Below the pieces are notes generated by a model. The model was not told the origin of the DNA and searched no databases. It saw only the letters and a program-made list of their open reading frames with translations. Below, piece by piece: positions 1 to 7,058 of a DNA stretch of 7,431 nt (the stretch's first letter is position 1; each line of letters begins with the position of its first letter). The DNA comes from Opitutia bacterium (GTDB lineage Bacteria; Verrucomicrobiota; Verrucomicrobiae; Opitutales; UBA953), in the NCBI GenBank assembly GCA_947488485.1, contig CANKZO010000108.1, positions 1 to 7,431 on the forward strand. Reading direction: 5' to 3'. The translations under genes were made by a program, and so were the position numbers.

Positions 1-230
1 CCAACACCACCCAGAAGTCGGATAGTGGACAGAATCTAATCAACCACGCCGCGAAAGGATACTCCGTCCACCTGTTTGTCCGCAGCACCCGTTCCATCGG
101 GCCGGTCACCGCCCCCTTTCAATACCTTGGTAAGGCTCAGCACGTTGAACATAAAGGCGAATGCCCAATCAGCTTTATCTGGAAGCTTGAGCACCCCATG
201 CCCGGGGAACTCCTCGAAGGCGGACAGTAG
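1..230 (+). CDS. C-terminal end of a DUF3427-domain protein (probable SF2/ResIII helicase), 5' partial
   Basis: The frame starting at base 3 stays open for 75 codons to a TAG at 228-230; the start lies outside the window. The translation has the pattern typical of the end of DUF3427: a GQNLINH stretch, then GYSVHLFVRST, then FQYLGKAQHVEHKG, then PISFIWKLEHPMP. I recognise this as the family's 'h-LFVRE...fLG...YvsHeG..Pm.I.W.L.hPmP' ending. DUF3427 is normally fused downstream of a ResIII/DEAD-like helicase core, often with a phospholipase D-like domain at the N-terminus; those parts would lie before base 1 and cannot be seen. The family's biochemical role is not settled, and such proteins are often found in variable, restriction-like or island contexts. 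The gene is co-directional with the AddB-like gene, 81 nt away, so co-transcription is possible. A weak hairpin CAGCG-GAA-CGCTG (250-262) sits in the gap but has no T-tract, so it is not a convincing terminator. Confidence 0.8.
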   Translation, partial: NTTQKSDSGQNLINHAAKGYSVHLFVRSTRSIGPVTAPFQYLGKAQHVEHKGECPISFIWKLEHPMPGELLEGGQ

Positions 231-311
231 GCGTCACCCAAACTATTTTCAGCGGAACGCTGGGGAGAGGTTGCACGAACTTCATGGGCAGGCATAAGAA
301 AGGGGCGCTAA

Positions 312-3248
312 ATGTCTCTGCTTAAGCCCACATTCGTTGGATGCTCGAAGCCCCTCGCCCACGCGGTGGCTTCATGCCTACTTGAAGACCAAGCCGGAGG
401 GCTCATCGACCTTGGCAGCCATAGGGTGATAGTACCGTCGAGCTTCGCGAGCCGGCTGATTCAAGAGCATTTGGCCAAGGAGGCCGACGGACTGCTTCTC
501 CCTGAATTCCAAACGCCTGACAGGTTCCTCAATTGGGGCGATGCCCACGTGAACGTGGCGTCCAAGGAGACCTGCTTGCTGGCGTGGGTGGAGGTGCTGA
601 CGAGTCCGCATTTCTCGCGAACGGATTTCCCAGCGCTGTTCCCGGCGGAGTCGACACCGGACTTCACGTTCGAAGAGGCGAAGAAGTTCGCGGAGCAGTT
701 GATGCAATTGCGCGATCAGCTGGGCGCCTCCCGCGATGGCCATGACTTCGCGGCGGTGGCCGCGGTGGTGGAGACGAATCCGGAACGCTGGAACAACCTC
801 CACCGTCTAGAACTCGCTTACCTGAACGTGCTGAAGCGCCTAGGCCAGCGCGACCACAACCAGGTCCGCACGGAACTGGCCAAGGGCGACGGGATGCCGG
901 AAGGGGTCACGGACGTCTGGCTGGTGGGCCTGCTGGAACCGCAGCCGCTGCTGATCGAAGCGCTGGAACGTCGCAAGGACCGCCTGAACATCCACGTGAT
1001 CATCGGCGCCGACGAGGCCGATGCGGCGCTGTTCGATGCCTGGGGTCGACCCGACCCCGCCCGCTGGGCGAATCGGCAGACGCCTTGGCCGAACTTCAAG
1101 GACGCGGTCCATCTGGCGACTGACCCGACCCACGCGACGGAACGTCTGGCCGAACTCCTCGACCACACGAAGCCCGACCACGGGGCCTTCGCAGTCGCCC
1201 CGTGCGAACGCGAAACCTACCCGGAGCTGATCGCTGACAAGCTCCGCAGCCTCGGCGCCGAAGCAGTCAACCCTCTGGGCGAAACCCACGCGGGACACGT
1301 CCTCCACCATCGCCTGCGCGCCTTGCTCGACGTCCTGGACACGCCGACCTTCGCGACCCTGCGTCGCGCCCTGCTCCACCCTCCCCTCGCCGAACGGCTG
1401 ACCGGTGGACGCATACCGTTCCATCCGCTCAATACGCTGCTCGATGCGCTCAGCCAGTTGAAGCCTCCACAGGAACTCAGCCGAACGCTCGACTTCGCCC
1501 TGAACCTCCCGCAGCCGCCGGAGAGCGATCGAAGTGGCCGCTTCCAATGGAAGCAGGTCGAAGGCCTCCGTCAGCCTTTGCAGGCCATCCTCCAGAAGAT
1601 CGCCGAACTCGCCGCCCTGCCGCCGCGTGAACTGGCTGCGCAGTTGCTCGTGCTTTCGATTGATCCGCCGAAGTCGGGCGATCCGCTCAGCCTGGAGTTC
1701 TCAAAGGAAGTCGCCGACGCCCTCGAGGAAACCGTCCGCTCCCTTTGCGCTTACCAGCATGGCGTCACGCTCAGCCCGACCGAGTGGGTGCGCTTGGCGC
1801 TCACGCTCACGGGCGAGCAGCGCTTCCGCCAGAGCCTCGCCCTGCAGCCGGTGAACCTCCCGGGCTGGATCGAAGCCCCGTGGGACCCCGTGCCGCACCT
1901 GGTCGTCTTCGGGCTCACCGATGACCTGATTCCCCGGGCCAGCCACGCCCACCCCTTCCTGCCGGCCAAACTGCGCGCCAAGCTCGGCCTGACCACCCAG
2001 GAACACCACTTCGCCAACGCGGCCTATACCCTGGAACGCCTGCGACGCTCCCGCGAGTCCGTCGACGGAGACCGGACCCACGGCCGCTTCGACGTCATCG
2101 TGCCCCGCTTCGACGACAAGGGCGACGGCCTGCGCCCCTCGCGCCTGCTGTTCCAGTGCGCCGACGACGAGCTCTCGATGCGCGTCCAACACCTGTTCGA
2201 GCAGGAACTCGAGACCGCCCCGGAACCCTATTGGCAGATCCCCGCCCCGCTGCGCTTCGACCCCGCGGCCCGCGCGGAGCAGGTCACGTCCTTCCGCCGC
2301 AGCATCTCCGCCACGGCCTTCAAGGACTACCTGACCAACCCGGCGGACTTCTGGCTCAAGCACGCCCTCGGGATGCGCGAGACCTCGCACGACGACCTGG
2401 AACTCGACCGCGCCGGCTTCGGCACGCTCCTGCACGCGGCGCTCGAGCAGTTCGGCAAGGATGTCTCCCTGCGCAAGGTCGCCGACCGCGAGCGGATCGC
2501 CCAGAGGCTCTCGGAATGCCTCGACGCCCATTTCGCGGCCAGCTTCAGCGCCGACCCCGAGCCGGGGTTGGTCTTCCAGCGCGAGACCGCCCGGGAACGC
2601 CTGCGCGCCTTCGCTTCCCTGCAGGCTTCGCTGGTGGCGGATGGCTGGGAGACCATGGAGGTCGAAGGCCGACTCCCGAAGATGACCTGCCACGGCGTGG
2701 AGGTCGGCGGACGCTTCGACCGACTGGACTATCATGCGGCCAGCGACACCTGGCGCGTCTACGACTACAAGAGCTTCGACGAGATCAAGGAGCCCGGAAA
2801 GGTGCACTCGACCAAGCTGAAGTCGAACTCCCGCCAGAACCCCGACTTCCATTTCCCCCGGACCGAAACCCTCAAGAGCGGCAAGGCCAAGGAATACACC
2901 TACCGCTGGGATGACCTCCAGCTGGCCGTCTACCACCGCAACCTGTCCGACAAGGACGCACGCGTGCATGGGCATCGCCTGCAAGTCGGGTACATCATCC
3001 TGCCGTCGGCCGGTGAGGCCGCGGCGGTTATCTGGGAAGATTTCGACGAAGTGAGGGAATTCGCCGCCGCGGCCATCGACCGCATCTGCGAGCGCATTTC
3101 TGGCGGACAGTCCAAGGACTTCCAGCCGGCGGCCAAGCCGGGCCCCTACCCGGTCCTGGAGGCGTTCAAGCGCCGTAAGGCCGACCAATACCTCGACCCC
3201 ACGCGCCTCGGCACCGTCCGCAGCGCCGACCAGGAGGCCGCCCGATGA
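312..3248 (+). CDS. addB: AddB-like subunit of AddAB helicase-nuclease (PD-(D/E)XK nuclease)
   Basis: Predicted second subunit of a cytoplasmic AddAB (RecBCD-equivalent) enzyme that resects double-strand DNA ends for recombination or degradation. The 978-aa protein is somewhat short for AddB. The N-terminal half is a degenerate UvrD-like fold: no Walker A is visible (FVGCSKPL sits where a P-loop would be), but VIVPSSFASRL (about residues 40-50) resembles the post-P-loop strand. LVVFGLTDDLIPRA, near residue 530, is the usual AddB/RecC-like block. The C-terminal nuclease is intact: entry helix TAFKDYLTNPADFW (about 668-681), H708 in GFGTLLH, D803 in GGRFDRLD, D818 and K820 in YDYKS, and Q870/Y874 in LQLAVY. 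The Cys that starts the Fe-S staple in classical AddB (RCP after the entry helix) is N676, and no C-x2-C-x5-C cluster follows the nuclease. The start is supported by an AAAGGGG purine tract 7 nt before ATG. The stop overlaps the addA start (ATGA). Function is well supported; the exact AddB subfamily is not. Confidence 0.88.
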   Translation: MSLLKPTFVGCSKPLAHAVASCLLEDQAGGLIDLGSHRVIVPSSFASRLIQEHLAKEADGLLLPEFQTPDRFLNWGDAHVNVASKETCLLAWVEVLTSPHFSRTDFPALFPAESTPDFTFEEAKKFAEQLMQLRDQLGASRDGHDFAAVAAVVETNPERWNNLHRLELAYLNVLKRLGQRDHNQVRTELAKGDGMPEGVTDVWLVGLLEPQPLLIEALERRKDRLNIHVIIGADEADAALFDAWGRPDPARWANRQTPWPNFKDAVHLATDPTHATERLAELLDHTKPDHGAFAVAPCERETYPELIADKLRSLGAEAVNPLGETHAGHVLHHRLRALLDVLDTPTFATLRRALLHPPLAERLTGGRIPFHPLNTLLDALSQLKPPQELSRTLDFALNLPQPPESDRSGRFQWKQVEGLRQPLQAILQKIAELAALPPRELAAQLLVLSIDPPKSGDPLSLEFSKEVADALEETVRSLCAYQHGVTLSPTEWVRLALTLTGEQRFRQSLALQPVNLPGWIEAPWDPVPHLVVFGLTDDLIPRASHAHPFLPAKLRAKLGLTTQEHHFANAAYTLERLRRSRESVDGDRTHGRFDVIVPRFDDKGDGLRPSRLLFQCADDELSMRVQHLFEQELETAPEPYWQIPAPLRFDPAARAEQVTSFRRSISATAFKDYLTNPADFWLKHALGMRETSHDDLELDRAGFGTLLHAALEQFGKDVSLRKVADRERIAQRLSECLDAHFAASFSADPEPGLVFQRETARERLRAFASLQASLVADGWETMEVEGRLPKMTCHGVEVGGRFDRLDYHAASDTWRVYDYKSFDEIKEPGKVHSTKLKSNSRQNPDFHFPRTETLKSGKAKEYTYRWDDLQLAVYHRNLSDKDARVHGHRLQVGYIILPSAGEAAAVIWEDFDEVREFAAAAIDRICERISGGQSKDFQPAAKPGPYPVLEAFKRRKADQYLDPTRLGTVRSADQEAAR

Positions 3249-6200
3249 GCACCCTGCCCAACACGTCCATCTTGGCTTCGGCCGGCACGGGGAAGACCTT
3301 CCAGCTCTCCGACCGTATCGTGAAGCTCCTCGCCGGGGGCGTGAAGCACGAGGAGATCGCCGCCCTGACGTTCACCCGCGCGGCGGCGGCGGAGTTCATC
3401 GTGAAGGTCATCGGCAAACTGCGCGAGGCCGCCGAAGACGACCGCAAGCGGGCCGACCTCTGCGCCCGACTGGGTCTCGACCCGAGGCAGTTCGGGGCGG
3501 CGAAGTTCCGCGAGATGCTCCGACAGGCGCTCCTGTCGTCGAACCGACTGACGATGGGCACGCTCGACAGCTTCTTCGCGAAGCTCGTGAACAACTTCCC
3601 CTTGGAAGTCGGCCTGAGCAGCGGCGCGGCGACGACCATCCCCGACCAGGAGACCGACACCCTGCGCCTGCGGGCCGTGCAGACAATCGTCCAGAAGCTC
3701 GAGCCGTCCGAGGCGACGGCGATGCTGGCCAACCTCAAGGACTACAACGACGGCGAGGAGATCGCCAACCCGCTGGAATCGCTGGCGGAGATGGCCAAGG
3801 AATACCACGGCCTGCTGGTGAGCTCGCCGGACGCGGTCCTCTGGGGTAACCCCGACCTGATCTGGGACGGCGGACAGCCGGCTTGGGCGGGCGCGGCCGA
3901 CTCCGTCGACGCCACGGCCGATTGGGCCAAGGTGGAGGCGTTCCTGCTCCAGCAGTTCGGCTCGCCGGACAAATACCCGAAAGCCTGCCGTACCCTCGGA
4001 GAAGCCGCCGCGAGCCAGCGCTGTGATAACGGCACCGCCAACGAGCTCGCCGAATTCTTCGCGGCCACCCTACAGCGCCCGGTGGGCATTTCGGGCATCA
4101 TCAGCTTCCGCGGCCAGATCGACGTCCCCATCGAAGCCGCCGACGCCATGCGCCGGCTGGTCTGGCGATCGATTGACCAGCTTGTCCGCACCCGCCTCAA
4201 GCAGACCCAGGCCCTGCACCGCTGCCTCGGGGATTACGAAGCCACCTACGACGAGCAGAACCGCCGGACGGGCCTGCTGGGTTTTAGCGACTACGTCACA
4301 TTGCTCACGAACGCGGAGCCGTTCGACAAGGACGAGATGGCCTACCGCCTCGACTGCACGATCAAGCACTGGCTGCTCGACGAATTCCAGGACACCAGCA
4401 CCCAGCAGTTCGCCGTGCTCGAGCGCAACATCAGCGAGATCGTCGAACAGCCGCAGGAAGACCGGAGCGTCTTCGTCGTGGGCGACCTCAAGCAGAGCCT
4501 TTACGAATGGCGCGCCGGTAACCGGAAGCTCCTGGGTAATCTCCACCAGGCCATCGCGCGGAATGGGGTGAACCTCAGCCTCGACGAGACCCGACGCTGC
4601 GCGCCGGCGGTGCTCGAGATGGTCAACGCCGTGCTCGGCGGGCATGCCGAACAAGGCTTGGGCCGGCTCTACTCCGAGACCGCCGCGGCGGATTGGAGCG
4701 AGACTTTCCACGAACAGAAGGCCGTGTCCGAAGCCGGCAAGCCGGCCAAGCCGGGCGAAGCCGCCTGGGTGCGGATCACCAAGCCCAAGGAAAGCGAAGA
4801 GACCGAAGACCAACTCCAGGCGAAGTGGATCGGCGAGCACCTGAAGGCCACCCCGGGCATCCTGATGCCGGACGGACGCCTCCGCCCGGGCCTCACCTGC
4901 GCCATCCTCGTCTCGAAGAACAAGCAGGCGGCGGAGATCACCCAGATCCTGCGCATGCTCGGCGTGGAAGCCACCGACGAGGCCAAGACGTCGGTCATCG
5001 AGGATAATCCCGTGACCGCCGGCCTGTTGGCGCTCATCCAGGCGACCGTGCATCCCGACAACGGGTTGGCCAAGGGCATGGCGGAGATATCGCCGGCCGC
5101 GGCGGCGTTCCTCAAGGCCCATGGAGGCTGGGACGGAGCGGCGGAGATCCTCGCGAACCGATTCGCCGAAGCCGGGGCGGAAGGCCTGGCGGACCTGTTG
5201 GCCAAGGACGTCGACCTGACGGGCGACACGGGCTTCATCCGCAAGCGCCTCGGGCAGCTGCGCTCGGTGGCATTGGCGTATGATGCCTCCGGACGACGCG
5301 ACCTGGCCGAGTTCACGGTCTTCTGCACTGCTAGCCAGCTGCGCGACAGCGCGGACCCGCAGACTGTGCAGGTCATCACCATCCACCGCTCCAAGGGCTT
5401 GGAGTACGACATGGTGTACATGCCGTGCCTGAACAACTCGCGGCAGCCCATCGCCCACCTGCGGACCGGTGAGCTGCTGTCCATGCCGACGTCGGGCCAG
5501 GATTTCCGCCCCAAGTGGCTGCTGGCGAGTGTCGGCACGAACGTCGCCCACCTCGACCCCGTCCTGAGTGCGGCCGTCTCGCGGGCGAAATCCGAGAGCG
5601 CCTATGGTAATCTCTGCCGCCTATACGTCGGCATGACCCGCGCCAAGCATCGGCTCATGCTCGTGACCACCGCCCTGAGCGAGGACAAGCTCACCGATTT
5701 GGAGCTAGGGTCCGGCAAGGCTGATTTCGCGGGGTTGATCGAGATGACGCTCGGGAAGCTGGGTAAGCCTAAGGATGTGTCGCTCGGCGGTATCGAAGCC
5801 GCGATGGCCTGGCAGGCGGCTGGCGAAGGTGCTGCGTGGATCGAAACCCGCACCCAGGAAGAAGAAGCCAAGGCCCGACGACAGGCTGGAGGGCGCGCGT
5901 CGATCATCGCAAAGCGCTATACTCCGGCGCAAGTGCTCGAGAAGCTCCGTCCGTCGAAGCCGGCGGATGGAAAGATTTACGGATGGAAGCCGTCGAGCGA
6001 TGAACCCGGTGGCCGTGAGCTCGGCAATCTCGTCCACGGGCTCATGCAGAGCCTCGGCTGGGATATCGAAGGATTCCTGGGCGGACTTGAGAACGCGAAC
6101 ATCGCGCCTGAAGCCGCAGCCCTCAAGGCGCCGGCGATCGAGCTCGTGCGGAAGTGCCTCGCGTCGGCTGAGGTGCGGAAGCTTCTGGGAGAAGCCCCCC

Positions 6201-6475
6201 AGGGAGTCACCCTATGGCTGGAGCGGAAAGCCGCCCTGGTGCACGAAGGGAAACTCCTCAGCGCCGTGTTCGACCGCGTGCACGTGATTCCCGGCCAGTC
6301 CGCGACCGTCATCGACTACAAGACCAACGACTGCTCCGTAGAAGCCCTCAGGGAAATGTATCAGGGCCAGATGGATTTGTATCGGATCGCGGTGGGGAAG
6401 TTGTGTGGGTTGGAGCCTAATAAAATCCGCTGCGTGCTCGTTCACGTGAGGTTGGGCGAGTTGGTGGAGTGCTGA
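3245..6475 (+). CDS. addA: AddA-like UvrD-family helicase with C-terminal PD-(D/E)XK nuclease
   Basis: Predicted ATP-dependent 3'-5' SF1A helicase and nuclease, the motor subunit that pairs with the preceding AddB-like protein to unwind and cut double-strand break ends. Motifs in order: Walker A ASAGTGKT (11-18, K17); Ia ALTFTRAAAAE (40-50); Ib-like GTLDSFF (105-111); Walker B DEFQDT (379-384); III GDLKQSLYEWR (413-423); IV LDETRR (446-451); V TIHRSKGLEYD (712-722); VI LYVGMTRAKHR (793-803). The nuclease follows with H931 in GNLVHG, D1010 in AVFDRV, D1024 and K1026 in IDYKTND, and Q1042/Y1046 in GQMDLY, so every catalytic position is present. Both subunits therefore carry a nuclease, as in AddAB rather than RecBCD. 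At 1076 aa it is somewhat shorter than the approximately 1,200 aa usual for AddA. Its ATG overlaps the addB stop by 4 nt and is preceded by a perfect AGGAGG (3232-3237) with 7-nt spacing, which fixes the start and implies translational coupling. It could be called simply a UvrD-helicase-domain protein, but the AddA assignment is firm. Confidence 0.93.
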   Translation: MSTLPNTSILASAGTGKTFQLSDRIVKLLAGGVKHEEIAALTFTRAAAAEFIVKVIGKLREAAEDDRKRADLCARLGLDPRQFGAAKFREMLRQALLSSNRLTMGTLDSFFAKLVNNFPLEVGLSSGAATTIPDQETDTLRLRAVQTIVQKLEPSEATAMLANLKDYNDGEEIANPLESLAEMAKEYHGLLVSSPDAVLWGNPDLIWDGGQPAWAGAADSVDATADWAKVEAFLLQQFGSPDKYPKACRTLGEAAASQRCDNGTANELAEFFAATLQRPVGISGIISFRGQIDVPIEAADAMRRLVWRSIDQLVRTRLKQTQALHRCLGDYEATYDEQNRRTGLLGFSDYVTLLTNAEPFDKDEMAYRLDCTIKHWLLDEFQDTSTQQFAVLERNISEIVEQPQEDRSVFVVGDLKQSLYEWRAGNRKLLGNLHQAIARNGVNLSLDETRRCAPAVLEMVNAVLGGHAEQGLGRLYSETAAADWSETFHEQKAVSEAGKPAKPGEAAWVRITKPKESEETEDQLQAKWIGEHLKATPGILMPDGRLRPGLTCAILVSKNKQAAEITQILRMLGVEATDEAKTSVIEDNPVTAGLLALIQATVHPDNGLAKGMAEISPAAAAFLKAHGGWDGAAEILANRFAEAGAEGLADLLAKDVDLTGDTGFIRKRLGQLRSVALAYDASGRRDLAEFTVFCTASQLRDSADPQTVQVITIHRSKGLEYDMVYMPCLNNSRQPIAHLRTGELLSMPTSGQDFRPKWLLASVGTNVAHLDPVLSAAVSRAKSESAYGNLCRLYVGMTRAKHRLMLVTTALSEDKLTDLELGSGKADFAGLIEMTLGKLGKPKDVSLGGIEAAMAWQAAGEGAAWIETRTQEEEAKARRQAGGRASIIAKRYTPAQVLEKLRPSKPADGKIYGWKPSSDEPGGRELGNLVHGLMQSLGWDIEGFLGGLENANIAPEAAALKAPAIELVRKCLASAEVRKLLGEAPQGVTLWLERKAALVHEGKLLSAVFDRVHVIPGQSATVIDYKTNDCSVEALREMYQGQMDLYRIAVGKLCGLEPNKIRCVLVHVRLGELVEC

Positions 6476-6486
6476 GACTAGACAAA

Positions 6487-6531
6487 GTGCAAAGGTGCAA
6501 ATGCGGCGGTGCCGCGTGCAAAGGTGCAAAA
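6487..6531 (+). repeat. GTGCAAAR doublets flanking a mini-hairpin, copy 1
   Basis: Eleven bases after the addA stop there are two copies of GTGCAAAG directly followed by GTGCAAA (6487-6501 and 6516-6530). They are separated by a perfect 5-bp hairpin GCGGC-GGT-GCCGC (6503-6515). The words are octamers in phase and run on into GTGAGATA at 6532. A second module with the same plan but a different stem sequence lies at 7107-7152. There is no T-tract, so this is not an obvious terminator. Function is unknown. Confidence 0.8.
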
Positions 6532-6590
6532 GTGAGATACAGCGCTCAAGGGGAGACCGGAAACCGGATAGTTTGCTGGGGTGCATCAAA

Positions 6591-6616
6591 GGTAGGGGCG
6601 CGACGGTGTCGCGACC
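6591..6616 (+). repeat. REP-like hairpin with GGTAG foot (R1)
   Basis: GGTAG (6591-6595) is followed immediately by a hairpin with left arm GGGCGCGAC (6596-6604), loop GGT and right arm GTCGCGACC (6608-6616). It has eight pairs and one G:A mismatch. A G-T-A-G-type tetranucleotide at the 5' foot of an imperfect palindrome is the architecture recognised by REP-associated tyrosine transposases (RAYT/TnpA-REP). No such transposase is present in this window. It is read on the + strand, while R3 and R4 are read on the - strand. Confidence 0.65.
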
Positions 6617-6641
6617 GGGGTGAGGCTAAGGACAGCGCAAA

Positions 6642-6686
6642 CGGGGTCAGGCACATCATCGCTATGCGAGATGAAGCCAGACCCCG
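6642..6686. repeat. 45-nt inverted repeat with GGGGTC/GACCCC arms
   Basis: CGGGGTCAGGC (6642-6652) pairs with GCCAGACCCCG (6676-6686), with a single A:A mismatch. The inner part continues as CATC (6654-6657) with GATG (6670-6673), then TCGC (6659-6662) with GCGA (6666-6669), around a TAT loop, leaving one bulged A. The result is a nearly continuous long stem. It has no GGTAG foot, so it is a different element from R1, R3 and R4. It may be a palindromic mobile or REP-type element, or a structured RNA; nothing further can be assigned. Confidence 0.65.
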
Positions 6687-6695
6687 CTGCGCCGA

Positions 6696-6722
6696 GGATG
6701 ACCGGGCCGGTCATCCATACCC
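6696..6722 (-). repeat. Perfect palindromic hairpin, possibly a degenerate REP-like element (R2)
   Basis: GGATGACCGG (6696-6705) and CCGGTCATCC (6707-6716) are exact reverse complements around a single G, so a stable hairpin would form with a slightly opened tip. On the - strand it is preceded by GGGTAT, which resembles the GGTAG foot of R1, R3 and R4 but does not match it. The hairpin is certain; membership of the same repeat family is a guess. Confidence 0.5.
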
Positions 6723-6730
6723 GGCGGCAG

Positions 6731-6759
6731 CTAGGGCAGCACGCGGTGCTGCCCCTACC
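6731..6759 (-). repeat. REP-like hairpin with GGTAG foot (R3)
   Basis: On the - strand GGTAG (6759-6755) leads directly into a perfect 9-bp stem. The + strand arms are GGGCAGCAC (6734-6742) and GTGCTGCCC (6746-6754), with loop GCG. The stem sequence differs completely from R1 while foot, stem length and 3-nt loop are kept, which is how REP-type families look. Confidence 0.65.
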
Positions 6760-6769
6760 TCGAGACAGC

Positions 6770-6795
6770 GGAGGCGATGTCATCGCCTCCCTACC
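6770..6795 (-). repeat. REP-like hairpin with GGTAG foot (R4), overlapping a stop codon
   Basis: On the - strand GGTAG (6795-6791) leads directly into a 10-bp perfect palindrome, with + strand arms GGAGGCGATG (6770-6779) and CATCGCCTCC (6781-6790) around one T. The TAG of the foot is also the stop codon of the small - strand ORF at 6791-6964, so the hairpin begins right at the end of that ORF. It could protect or end the transcript, although no U-run follows. Confidence 0.65.
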
Positions 6796-6964
6796 CTTTA
6801 CCGTAGGGCGGCTTTTCGTCGATGAGCAGGATGCCGTCGCCGTAATCGATGAGCGCGGAGCCGTCGGGGAAGAGCAACGCCTGGAGCCAGGCTTTGTCGT
6901 CGGCAGGCGGCTGAGACTGGGGAGCCGGCGACGAAGCGTCGGCAGGATCGGTGGGATTATTCAT
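6791..6964 (-). CDS. Small hypothetical protein (57 aa), just downstream of a tRNA gene
   Basis: An ATG at 6964-6962 opens 57 codons ending in TAG at 6793-6791. I do not recognise the product. The N-terminal 22 residues are polar and rich in Pro, Ala, Ser and Asp (MNNPTDPADASS, then SQPPADD). They are followed by a compact segment KAWLQALLFPDGSALIDYGDG and then ILLIDEKPPYGKG. The second half alternates hydrophobic and charged residues like a small beta-rich domain, with no signal peptide or membrane helix. Third codon positions in this half are mostly G or C, which argues for real coding. The ATG lies 10 nt after the encoded CCA of the CAU tRNA, and no clear Shine-Dalgarno is visible. The message would therefore probably be released by tRNA 3' processing with an extremely short leader. 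The stop lies in the foot of hairpin R4. Coding status is probable, function unknown. Confidence 0.6.
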   Translation of the reverse strand: MNNPTDPADASSPAPQSQPPADDKAWLQALLFPDGSALIDYGDGILLIDEKPPYGKG

Positions 6965-6974
6965 GTTGTTAAAG

Positions 6975-7050
6975 TGGTTGGCCCTGCGGGATTCGAACCC
7001 GCGTCTGGCGGATTATGAGCCCGCTGTTCTGACCGCTGAACTAAGGGCCG
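6975..7050 (-). tRNA. tRNA with CAU anticodon (Met, initiator-like; Ile2 not excluded)
   Basis: A complete 76-nt cloverleaf with encoded CCA (6977-6975). The D stem is GTTC/GAAC with loop AGCGGTCA. The anticodon arm has stem GCGGG/TCCGC and loop CTCATAA; the anticodon CAU corresponds to + strand 7015-7017. The variable region is 5 nt, and the T arm is GCGGG/CCCGC with loop TTCGAAT. With the D arm in register, the acceptor is CGGCCCT against AGGGCCA, leaving C1:A72 unpaired, the hallmark of bacterial initiator tRNA, along with G29-G30-G31. Against that, U11-A24 is elongator-like (bacterial initiators usually have A11-U24) and the third anticodon-stem pair is G31:U39 rather than G:C. C4-G69 and C5-G68 are also compatible with a lysidine-modified Ile2 tRNA. 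Gene presence is certain; amino-acid identity is not. Confidence 0.9.
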
Positions 7051-7058
7051 GTGAATTT

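Noticed and set aside
250..262. Hairpin CAGCG-GAA-CGCTG as a terminator after the DUF3427 gene
   Set aside because: The stem is only 5 bp and neither strand has a following T-run.
76..297. Open frame of 73 codons on the + strand before addB
   Set aside because: It mostly overlaps, in another frame, the DUF3427 C-terminal coding sequence (3-230), which has clear family motifs; this frame's own translation is low-complexity and unrecognisable.
1701..3188. Long antisense open frame (495 codons) inside addB
   Set aside because: The sense frame carries all nuclease motifs; antisense openness is expected in GC-rich genes with strong third-position bias.
4070..5551. Long antisense open frame (493 codons) inside addA
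   Set aside because: A mirror of the real frame, which carries helicase motifs II-V in this stretch; the antisense product shows no domain.
6503..6515. Hairpin GCGGC-GGT-GCCGC as the addA terminator
   Set aside because: Short stem followed by GTGCAAAG, with no U-tract; it is better described as part of the repeat module.
6469..7018. + strand open frames downstream of addA (6469-6825 and 6620-7018)
   Set aside because: They run through the GTGCAAAR repeats, the REP-like hairpins and antisense to the small ORF and the CAU tRNA; the translations are repeat-derived.
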